A DNA stretch of 16,211 bases, from assembly GCA_031279175.1 (NCBI GenBank), contig JAITJA010000095.1, forward strand, positions 1 to 16,211. The letters run 5' to 3'. This stretch comes from Odoribacteraceae bacterium (GTDB lineage: Bacteria > Bacteroidota > Bacteroidia > Bacteroidales > Marinifilaceae). The notes under the pieces are model-generated. The model did no database searches. It saw only the letters and a list, made by a program, of their open reading frames with translations, and was not told the DNA's origin. A program made the position numbers and the translations under genes. Positions 1 to 7,111 of the stretch are shown in pieces. Positions within the stretch are counted from its first letter, which is position 1. Every line of letters starts with the position of its first letter.

Positions 1-1717
1 GTTTATCGTAAGTATTCACGTCGTAGGTGTTTCCCCATTCGTCAGGTTTCCCGCTGAGCGCGAGGCTACGCGAGACGCGCGTCAGTTCGACGTTTCGCCA
101 TTCCTCGAGGTACAATTCCCGGGCGCGTTCGTTCATGATATCGCCGATATTGACGGTAGAGTAGAGCCTCGCGCATTGAGCCCGTTCGCGGACGGTGTTC
201 ACGTCAGTGGCCGCGGTGGCGTCTCCGAGGTAGAACTTGGCCTCGGCGCGGAGCAGGTAGACCTCGGCCAGGCGATACAAGTACCAGTCGGCGTTCGCGC
301 CGTTTGTGGCGCCGCTGAATTGCGTGGAGGACTGGTTGGCTTCTGCCGCGACGTCGTGCAGGTACAACTTGTAATGCGGCCAGTCGAACCAGATGCGGAC
401 GGTGTCCGAGATTCCGTTCGACGCGCTGATGGTGTAGCCGTTTTTGAGGCTGATGGGCTGGTTGTAGTAGGCGCTCGATCGGTTGTTGCACTTGATATTC
501 TCCATGAGGCCCCAGTTTCCGGTGGTGGTGCTGTGTCGCAGGTCGCCGTCGTCGTGCGCTCCGTTGACGTTCCAGAGTTCATGGGTGGCGAACCATGTCA
601 GGTGATAGCAACCGATTCCCCGCCCGATGGCCCGGGTGTAGTCGAGGGTAGTGGTGTAGGCGCTGTTGTTCCTGGCGAAGTCGTTGACGGCGTTCATCCC
701 GTCTGGTGTTTTGATGTTGGCGTTGTTCCACATGGGCCCGAAGACGCGCATGGTGTAGAATGGGATCATCGACTCGGCGGTGGCGCCGCGGTTTGGTAGG
801 CCCATGATGACCTCGGTGTTCGCGGCGATGAGTTTATTCTCGGGTCGGTGTAGGTCCCAGATGACGTTGCGCGTGACGGGCCATGTTTCCGGGGCGTAAT
901 TTTGTATGAAGCTCCCGAAGTTATTTTTCACGAGGGAGTACCCGGAGAGGTCGATGAGCGTGTCTGCTTGTAGTTTTGCTTTTTGGAATTGCCCGGTGGC
1001 GAGGTAGCATTTGGCGAGCAGTACGCGGCAGGCTCCCTTGTTGACCATCCCGACGTATGTCATTTCCGATTGGTTGGGTACCCACTTGACGGCGAACTCG
1101 AGGTCGGCGGTGATCATGTCGAGGATCGCTTCTTTCTTGGTGGAGCGATAGTTTTGTTTTGGTGTTTCGAGGATCTTGGTGATAAGCGGGACGTCGCCGA
1201 ACTGGAAGACGAGGTTGTAGTAGCGGAACGCCCGGTGGAAGTATGCCCTCCCGAGGTAGGCGTTCTTGGTGGGTTCGTCGAGCCCCTTGACGGCGTCGAT
1301 GAAAGAGATGATGGTGTTCGCTCCCTTGACGCCGTTGTATCCTTCGGTCCAGTAGAACGGCCTGAAGTCGCCACCCTCGTGCCCGAGGTCCTCGGTGATG
1401 GGGTTCAGCTGCTGGTCGATGTTTGAGAGGATGTTGCTGACGTCCGTTTTGCTGGCGACGGACAACTCGGAGTAGACGTATTCCGTGGCGATGGGCGCGG
1501 AGTTGGAGTTGGCGCTGTAATGCGTCCAGTTGTTTCGCAGGTTTTTGTCGCAGTTCGCGAGCGCCGCTTGCAGTCCTGACTCTGAGCTGAAGGTGGTCGT
1601 GGGCTCGTAGAACGAGAGCGGGTCAGGCTCGAGGAAGCTCCTGGAGCACGCGCCAAGTAGTATCGCGGCGCAGGCACATGCCAGCGCGTAGTTCAGTTGT
1701 TTGTTTATTCTTTTCAT
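1..1717 (-). CDS. SusD-like outer-membrane glycan-binding lipoprotein (partial, runs off left edge)
   Basis: I translated the minus strand from the ATG at 1717 and found an open frame of about 572 codons to the window edge, with no stop or frameshift in the stretches I checked. It starts MKRINKQLN and has a lipoprotein signal ending in LLGAC, which predicts lipidation at that Cys and a surface or outer-membrane location. The C-terminal part carries LLRAEAKFYLGD, which fits the SusD signature RAEA..., followed by NERARELYLEEWR, typical of the last SusD/RagB helices. SusD proteins cap the SusC pore and bind the incoming glycan or peptide. The gene follows susC by 12 bp on the same strand, so it is the second gene of that operon. 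Length suggests only the last few dozen residues are missing. The substrate cannot be read from the sequence. Confidence 0.93.
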   Translation of the reverse strand, partial: MKRINKQLNYALACACAAILLGACSRSFLEPDPLSFYEPTTTFSSESGLQAALANCDKNLRNNWTHYSANSNSAPIATEYVYSELSVASKTDVSNILSNIDQQLNPITEDLGHEGGDFRPFYWTEGYNGVKGANTIISFIDAVKGLDEPTKNAYLGRAYFHRAFRYYNLVFQFGDVPLITKILETPKQNYRSTKKEAILDMITADLEFAVKWVPNQSEMTYVGMVNKGACRVLLAKCYLATGQFQKAKLQADTLIDLSGYSLVKNNFGSFIQNYAPETWPVTRNVIWDLHRPENKLIAANTEVIMGLPNRGATAESMIPFYTMRVFGPMWNNANIKTPDGMNAVNDFARNNSAYTTTLDYTRAIGRGIGCYHLTWFATHELWNVNGAHDDGDLRHSTTTGNWGLMENIKCNNRSSAYYNQPISLKNGYTISASNGISDTVRIWFDWPHYKLYLHDVAAEANQSSTQFSGATNGANADWYLYRLAEVYLLRAEAKFYLGDATAATDVNTVRERAQCARLYSTVNIGDIMNERARELYLEEWRNVELTRVSRSLALSGKPDEWGNTYDVNTYDK

Positions 1718-1729
1718 GTTTCGGAGATG

Positions 1730-4700
1730 TTAGAGGGTTATGTTGATACCAAACGAGAAGACGCGCGTGGCCAGTCCGCCGGTTTCGGGATCGCCGTACT
1801 CCCAGTCTTTTTGCCACGCGGCGACGTTCCGTAGTGATCCGAAGAGTCGCGCTTTCTGTATGTTCCAGGCGCGCGTCCACTCCGCGGGCACGGTGTATCC
1901 GACGGAGATACTCTCGAGACGGATGAACGAGCGGTCGTGGAGCCGCGCCGCGCCTGTAGCTCCCGTTGGCCCAGAGGCGTCGAGCCGCGCGTAAGTGTCA
2001 GAAGGCTTTTCTGGCGTCCAGTATGTCTTCTTGAAGATGTTGTACCCGCCGGTGACTCGCGAGCCGCCGTTGTCGTTGTTGAGGTAATAGGTTTCGAGCG
2101 ACTTGTGTCCCATGTAAGAGTAGATATTCACGGACACGGAGAGGTTTTTCCATAGCGTGAAGTCGTTTCGTAGCGACCAGTGCACGGGTGGCGAGTATTG
2201 CCCGAGGAACTCCCTGTCGTTGTCGTTGTACACGGGCGTGATCGTTCCGTCGGCGTTTGTCCTGTCGTCGGCGGTGTAGATGTTGGCGACCTTCGGGTCT
2301 CCCGGTTTTTGCCCGTGCCTCGCGGCCTCGTCGATTTCGTCGACTTGCCAGATGCCGTCGACGCGGTAGTTCCAGATCACCCCGATGGGCTGTCCGATAA
2401 ACCAGTTATTGGTTTTGTCGTCGATTTCCTTGGATCCGGTGACGTTCCCGTCGAGATCGATCACGTCCTCGTTCTCGTAGTAGAGGTGCTTGATCTCGTT
2501 TTTGTTGTATGAGAAGCCGAGGGTTGTGTTCCACTCGAAGTTTTCCTTTTTCATGTTTGCCGAGTTGACGAGTAGCTCGAAACCGCTGTTTTGTACCTCC
2601 CCGAGGTTGGTGGTGATGGAGCTAAACCCGGAGAATCCCGGTAGGCGCTGGCTCATGATCATGTCGTGGGTGTTCATGACGTAGTACTCGAGACTCCCGG
2701 TGAGGCGGTCGTTGAAGAACCCGTAGTCGACGCCGACGTTCCATGCGGCGGTTTTTTCCCATTGCAAGTTGGGGTTGGCGAGACGATCCATTGCCAGGTA
2801 CCGGACGAGATAGGTGGCGTTAGAGGCGTTGACGTATCCCTGCATGGAGCCCGTTCCGCCGCTGAGGTTGGCCAGCGAGACGTATGGATCGCTGAGGGAT
2901 CGGTTTCCGTTTTTCCCGTAGGAGACGCGTAGCTTGCCGGTGCTCATGGGCTTCCAGTTGAAGAACTCTTCGTTGGTGAATGTCCACCCGAGTGCGACGG
3001 ACGGGAAGGTGGCGTATGGATTGTTCTGCCCGAAGGCGGAGTAACCATCTCGACGTACCGAGGCCGTCAGCATGTACTTGCCGTCGTAGGAGTAGAAGAG
3101 CCGCGCGAGTAACGCGTCAGCCGTCTGGTGGGTGTCTGTCGAGCTGAAGCTGCTTTCCGACTTGCCGGCGTTGGCGGTGTTGTGGAAGCCGAGGGCGTCC
3201 GACGGGAGGATATTGTATGCCTCGATGCGGTCGGTCCACGAGCGGCGTTCCTCCGCCTCTTGCACGAGCGTCAGTGTGACCCGGTGCACGTCCGCGAAGG
3301 TGTGATCCCAGGTGATGGTGTTGTTGAGCGACCAGTCAAAGCGGGTAGTCTGCTCGCGGTTTACCCTCCCTGTGAGCGCCGTGCGCGCGGGATGGTCCGC
3401 TGAGAGGAACCACCTGTCGTGGAAGAATTGCCAGCGCGGGGCGGCGTTGAAGGTGTACGTGACGTCGAATGGCAAGCGGATCTTGGCGTTCAAGATGCTG
3501 TTGAAAACCAGGTAGCCCTTCTCGAGATCCTCGTACTGGCGATTGAAGTCGTAATTGTACTGGTAAATGGGGCCTTCACCCATCGGCCTCCAGACCAGGT
3601 TGCCGTCCTCGTCGTGATGCGAGGCGTAGGGGCTGTTCCAGATCTCGTTGTCGTCCCAGTAGTTTGTTCCCAGCCCGACCTGTATGTCGCCATCCGTGCG
3701 GCTCTGGAAGTTGATGTTCGCGCCGACCTCGAGCCAGTCGGTGACTTTCCCCTCTACCTTGATGTTGGAACGGACGGAGCTGTACTCGTTGCCCTTGACC
3801 GCCCCCTCGTTGGCCAGGTAGCCGAAGGAGAGGTAGTAGTTCATCCTTTCGCTCGCGCCGGAGACGCTGGCGTTAATGTCCCGGTTGATACCGGTGCGGA
3901 AGACATTGCCAAACCAGTCATAGGTGCGGTCGGCGAGATAATTCTCGAGGATGAGATTCGTCAGGCCGAGCCGCTTGGCGTAGATGCTGGCGTCGGACTC
4001 TCCCGCCGCGTTGGTGGTATAAGCCTGCCAGTCGGCGAGCGAGACTCCGTACTTGGACAGGTTGTCGGGATGCTCGTAGTACCCCGGTCGGGTCTCTTGC
4101 ACCTGGTAAGCCTCGTACTGGTTCGTTGCCGGGTTGACGCCGTACGTGAGGCGCTTTTGCCAGTCTTCGCGGTACTGCATGTAGCCCTCGGCGTCAAAGA
4201 CCTCCCGGTAGGCGCTTTTCGCCGTTACCCCCAGGTTGGCGGTGATGTTCACGATTGGTCGCCCGATCTTCCCCTTCTTGGTGGTGATGATCAGGACGCC
4301 GTTTGCTGCCTTTGCCCCGTAGATGGCGGCGGCCGAGGCGTCTTTTAACATGTCGATCTGGCTGATGTCGTCGGGATTGATCTCGGATAACTCCCCGTAG
4401 AACATCATCCCGTCGAGGATGAGTAGCGGGTCGTTATGCCCACCGGAGGTGTACACCGAGCGTTGTCCGCGGATCTGCATCGACCCGCCGCCCTTTGCCG
4501 ACGGGTCGTACCCGACGCTTAACCCCGGTGTTCCCCGGAGGATATCCTGGACGGTTTTGGGATTCTCGTCGGCGATCCTTTCGGGGCGAATCTGCACGAT
4601 GGACCCGGTGAGGTCTTTTTTCCGGGCCGTTCCGTACCCGATGACGACTACCTCGTCCATGCTTCTTGCCTCTTCGACGAGTTGGACGTTGAGCAGGATT

Positions 4701-4990
4701 TTAGTTCCTACCTCGATCTCCTGGGTCACGTACCCGATGTACGAGAAGACCAGTACACTCCTGCTTCCCGGGACAGTGATGCTGTACTTCCCGTCCCTGT
4801 CGGTGACGGAGCCACTGGTTGTCCCCTGGATTCTCACGTGCACGCCTGGTAACAGCTCGCCTTCGGCACCGCTTACTGTTCCAGACACGACAATGCCCTG
4901 CGCGAACGCGAGGGCATTACAAACACATACACACAGTAGCACTAGCAAAGCCTTGCGCCACGTGTTTCGGTTGGTTTGGTTTTTCTCCAT
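1730..4990 (-). CDS. SusC/RagA-family TonB-dependent outer-membrane transporter
   Basis: This 1086-residue protein has the normal SusC length. Residues 1-30 are a signal peptide (hydrophobic ALLVLLCVCVCNALAFA, cleavage before Q31). About 33-105 form the carboxypeptidase-regulatory-like domain (VSGTVSGAEGELLPGVHVRI). The TonB-box-like stretch and family signature MDEVVVIGYGT lie at 111-121, followed by the plug with PLLILDGM and DASAAAIYGAKAANGVLIITT, then a 22-stranded-type barrel to the C-terminus. There is no extra N-terminal STN domain, so control through an anti-sigma factor is not suggested. It imports oligomers bound by its SusD partner, driven by TonB-ExbBD. The promoter and a 6-bp leader hairpin lie upstream. 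No glycoside hydrolase or sensor gene is next to the pair on this side, so the substrate is unknown. Confidence 0.96.
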   Translation of the reverse strand: MEKNQTNRNTWRKALLVLLCVCVCNALAFAQGIVVSGTVSGAEGELLPGVHVRIQGTTSGSVTDRDGKYSITVPGSRSVLVFSYIGYVTQEIEVGTKILLNVQLVEEARSMDEVVVIGYGTARKKDLTGSIVQIRPERIADENPKTVQDILRGTPGLSVGYDPSAKGGGSMQIRGQRSVYTSGGHNDPLLILDGMMFYGELSEINPDDISQIDMLKDASAAAIYGAKAANGVLIITTKKGKIGRPIVNITANLGVTAKSAYREVFDAEGYMQYREDWQKRLTYGVNPATNQYEAYQVQETRPGYYEHPDNLSKYGVSLADWQAYTTNAAGESDASIYAKRLGLTNLILENYLADRTYDWFGNVFRTGINRDINASVSGASERMNYYLSFGYLANEGAVKGNEYSSVRSNIKVEGKVTDWLEVGANINFQSRTDGDIQVGLGTNYWDDNEIWNSPYASHHDEDGNLVWRPMGEGPIYQYNYDFNRQYEDLEKGYLVFNSILNAKIRLPFDVTYTFNAAPRWQFFHDRWFLSADHPARTALTGRVNREQTTRFDWSLNNTITWDHTFADVHRVTLTLVQEAEERRSWTDRIEAYNILPSDALGFHNTANAGKSESSFSSTDTHQTADALLARLFYSYDGKYMLTASVRRDGYSAFGQNNPYATFPSVALGWTFTNEEFFNWKPMSTGKLRVSYGKNGNRSLSDPYVSLANLSGGTGSMQGYVNASNATYLVRYLAMDRLANPNLQWEKTAAWNVGVDYGFFNDRLTGSLEYYVMNTHDMIMSQRLPGFSGFSSITTNLGEVQNSGFELLVNSANMKKENFEWNTTLGFSYNKNEIKHLYYENEDVIDLDGNVTGSKEIDDKTNNWFIGQPIGVIWNYRVDGIWQVDEIDEAARHGQKPGDPKVANIYTADDRTNADGTITPVYNDNDREFLGQYSPPVHWSLRNDFTLWKNLSVSVNIYSYMGHKSLETYYLNNDNGGSRVTGGYNIFKKTYWTPEKPSDTYARLDASGPTGATGAARLHDRSFIRLESISVGYTVPAEWTRAWNIQKARLFGSLRNVAAWQKDWEYGDPETGGLATRVFSFGINITL

Positions 4991-5031
4991 TCTTAAAGTT
5001 GTTTTAGTTATACATTGAGTTTGATGTTGCG

Positions 5032-5046
5032 GGGAGAGTTTCTCCC
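5032..5046 (-). other. Hairpin in the susC 5' leader
   Basis: GGGAGA and TCTCCC form a perfect 6-bp stem around a 3-base loop. It lies downstream of the predicted susC start point (near 5054) and about 40 bases before the start codon, so it should be present in the mRNA leader. It has no T-tract in the minus-strand direction, so it does not look like an intrinsic terminator. A role in mRNA stability or translation control is inference. Confidence 0.4.
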
Positions 5047-5060
5047 AATCATTTCGCCAT

Positions 5061-5092
5061 CAAAAATAATGGAAAAAAATTTTTAATTCAAC
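5061..5092 (-). promoter_or_regulatory. susC promoter (-33 GTTG, 20 bp, -7 TATTTTTG)
   Basis: On the minus strand TATTTTTG (5068-5061) matches the Bacteroidota -7 element TAnnTTTG exactly. GTTG (5092-5089) lies 20 bp upstream and matches 3 of 4 bases of the -33 element TTTG, with the expected 19-21 bp spacing. The start point should be near 5054, giving a leader of roughly 64 nt. This is the best complete promoter in the window. Confidence 0.65.
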
Positions 5093-5154
5093 ATGTCGCG
5101 CGTAAAAAATAAAACGAATGATTTAATGGGTTGATCGCTCTCGCGGGAGAAACG

Positions 5155-5185
5155 CCGTGACGTATTCTCGCGCCTGTAGTCACGG
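5155..5185. promoter_or_regulatory. Inverted repeat upstream of the thioredoxin-like gene
   Basis: CCGTGAC (5155-5161) and GTCACGG (5179-5185) are a perfect 7-bp inverted repeat with 17 bp between arms. It ends 7 bp before the -7 element of the plus-strand gene and covers the place where a -33 element would sit. That position fits an operator, but it could be chance in GC-rich DNA. Confidence 0.3.
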
Positions 5186-5192
5186 GAATCGT

Positions 5193-5200
5193 TACATTTG
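5193..5200 (+). promoter_or_regulatory. -7 element of the thioredoxin-like gene (TACATTTG)
   Basis: TACATTTG matches TAnnTTTG exactly and lies 19 bp before the ATG at 5220. I see no good TTTG-like -33 box at the expected distance; the inverted repeat at 5155-5185 occupies that place. Confidence 0.5.
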
Positions 5201-5219
5201 TCGCGCGAAATAGAAACAA

Positions 5220-5738
5220 ATGATCATGAGAAAAGCAACTGTTTTGATGTTATTCCTGGCTTGCGCGCTGTCGTGCGTGAAGAGCAACGAGGGCGACGCG
5301 TACGAGAAAAGTAGCCGCGTCAAGGTAGGCGACGAGATCCCGGAGTTCACCGCGTCCGACGGGACGACGACTTTAAGCAAGAGCGATCTTGCCGGCAAGA
5401 AGACGCTACTTGTCCTGTTTGCCTCCACGTGCGGGGATTGTCGCGAGGCGCTCCCGGTGATCGAGGCGGCCTGGACGCTGCTCAAGGATCATCCTGGCGC
5501 GGTGGTCGCGGCGATCTCCCGGGGGGAGACGGCGGGGGTAGTGCGGGAGTACTGGGAGGAGGCGCGGTTCACGATGCCCTATTACCTGGACGAGGACCGG
5601 GCGATCTTTAACAAGTTTGCATCGGCATACACGCCCCGCGTCTACCTGATTGACGCGCGGCAACGCGTTATTGAGATGTACGTGGAGTCGTTGCCGTTCA
5701 CCGGCGAGGAATTGAGCAAGAAAGTCGAGGCGCTTTAG
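5220..5738 (+). CDS. Thioredoxin-fold (redoxin/TlpA-like) lipoprotein
   Basis: The 172-residue protein begins with a short lipoprotein-type signal (VLMLFLACALSC, probable lipidated C19; C15 is an alternative). It then shows a redoxin fold: VGDEIPEFTASDG, the strand LLVLFAST, and the active-site CGDC (C71-C74). YTPRVYLID provides the cis-Pro after a Thr. It is probably a membrane-anchored periplasmic thiol-disulfide reductase or oxidoreductase; the partner is unknown. Both ATG 5220 and ATG 5226 are possible starts, with a tiny effect on the signal peptide. The gene is divergent from susC and overlaps radA by 4 bp tail to tail. It is not in the susCD operon, so a functional link to glycan uptake is not shown. 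Confidence 0.9.
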   Translation: MIMRKATVLMLFLACALSCVKSNEGDAYEKSSRVKVGDEIPEFTASDGTTTLSKSDLAGKKTLLVLFASTCGDCREALPVIEAAWTLLKDHPGAVVAAISRGETAGVVREYWEEARFTMPYYLDEDRAIFNKFASAYTPRVYLIDARQRVIEMYVESLPFTGEELSKKVEAL

Positions 5739-7090
5739 CCGAAAAGTGTCTGGCAGATATCGGTGATCTTGGAAACGAACTTGACATCGATGCGGGTTGG
5801 CCTCTTGGTCAGCCCTTTTTTATTCCCGGCGGGGGCGTAGATGCATTTAAACCCGAGTTTCTCCGCCTCGAAGAGTCGTTGTTCGAGGCGCGCCACGGCG
5901 CGGATCTCCCCGGACAGCCCGACCTCCCCGGAGAAGAGCGTACCTTTCGGCACCGGCACGTCGACGTTAGAAGAGAGCACGGCCATCACCACCCCCAGGT
6001 CGAGGGCGGGATCATTCACGCGGATACCGCCGGCGATATTCAAGAACACGTCCTTCGTGGCGAGGCGGAAGCCCACGCGTTTCTCCAGCACGGCCAGTAA
6101 CATGTTCAGCCGGCGCGTGTCGAACCCCGTGGCGGATCGTTGTGGCGTGCCGTAGGCGGCGGTACTCACCAGCGCTTGTGCTTCCAGCAGGATGGGGCGT
6201 ATACCCTCCACGGTAGCGGTGACGGCGACGCCGCTAAGCTCCTCGTCGTGATTCGAGAGCAGCAGCGCGGAGGGATTCGGGACTTGCCTCAGCCCGTTTT
6301 GCACCATCTCGTAGATCCCGATCTCCGAGGTTGCCCCGAAGCGGTTCTTCATGGATCGCAGGATACGATACATGTACTGCTGGTCGCCCTCGAATTGCAG
6401 CACCGTGTCCACCATGTGTTCGAGGAGCTTTGGCCCGGCCAGTTGCCCGTCCTTGGTGATATGCCCGATGAGGACCGTGGTAATCGCGTTCTCCTTGGAA
6501 AAGCGGAGGAGGGTATTCGTGCACTCCCTGATTTGCGACAAACTTCCCGGGATCGCGTCGACCGTCCCGGTGGCCAGTGTTTGGATAGAATCGATGATCA
6601 ACAACCGCGGCCCGAGTGCACCGGCATGTTCCAGCACGGCCTCCAGCGAGTTCCCGGAGAGGAAAAAGCACTCGTCATTGTCCAGTTTCAGTCGTCGCGC
6701 TCGCGTCTTGATTTGCGCCACGCTCTCCTCTCCCGACACGTACAGCACCTTTCCCCGGCGGTGTTGCAGGGCGAGTTGCAGGATCAGCGTTGACTTCCCG
6801 ACGCCTGGTTCGCCGCCCAGCAAGATCATGGATCCCGGCACGATCCCGCCGCCCAGCACGCGATTTAACTCCCCGTCGCCCGTGTCGACGCGTTCATCGG
6901 TATTGATTTTCACCTCGGAAAGGCGCAGCGGGCGCGAAGAACTCTTGCTGATCATGCTCGCGGGCGCGTTATTTTTCACTTCCACCTCCTCCTCGAAGCT
7001 ATTCCACTCCCCGCATGTCGCGCATTTCCCTGCCCATTTCAGCTCGCGCGCCCCGCAGTTCCGGCAGACGAACACGGTTTTTGCTTTCAT
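5735..7090 (-). CDS. radA: DNA repair protein RadA (RecA-like branch-migration ATPase)
   Basis: At 451 residues this is a full-length RadA. The N-terminal C4 zinc finger uses C9, C12, C23 and C26. The RecA-like ATPase follows with Walker A GGEPGVGKST (92-101), Walker B LLIIDS (173-178) and the RadA-specific KNRFG motif (248-252). The C-terminal part, from about residue 275, is the Lon-protease-like domain (LDLGVVMAVLSS, FSGEVGLSGEIR). RadA helps extend and process recombination intermediates together with RecA. The gene lies 21 bp downstream of the penicillin-binding protein gene on the same strand, so it is probably co-transcribed. I see no separate promoter in the gap. Confidence 0.98.
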   Translation of the reverse strand: MKAKTVFVCRNCGARELKWAGKCATCGEWNSFEEEVEVKNNAPASMISKSSSRPLRLSEVKINTDERVDTGDGELNRVLGGGIVPGSMILLGGEPGVGKSTLILQLALQHRRGKVLYVSGEESVAQIKTRARRLKLDNDECFFLSGNSLEAVLEHAGALGPRLLIIDSIQTLATGTVDAIPGSLSQIRECTNTLLRFSKENAITTVLIGHITKDGQLAGPKLLEHMVDTVLQFEGDQQYMYRILRSMKNRFGATSEIGIYEMVQNGLRQVPNPSALLLSNHDEELSGVAVTATVEGIRPILLEAQALVSTAAYGTPQRSATGFDTRRLNMLLAVLEKRVGFRLATKDVFLNIAGGIRVNDPALDLGVVMAVLSSNVDVPVPKGTLFSGEVGLSGEIRAVARLEQRLFEAEKLGFKCIYAPAGNKKGLTKRPTRIDVKFVSKITDICQTLFG

Positions 7091-7111
7091 ATTCTTGTAT
7101 TTGATCGCGTA

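Noticed and set aside
176..799. 207-codon plus-strand open frame at the left end
   Set aside because: It is antisense to the SusD-like gene, whose frame is continuous through the region with family motifs.
3419..4348. 309-codon plus-strand open frame opposite susC
   Set aside because: It lies wholly antisense to a strongly supported gene, is Val/Asp/Gly-rich with no recognisable fold, and is a common artefact in GC-rich DNA.
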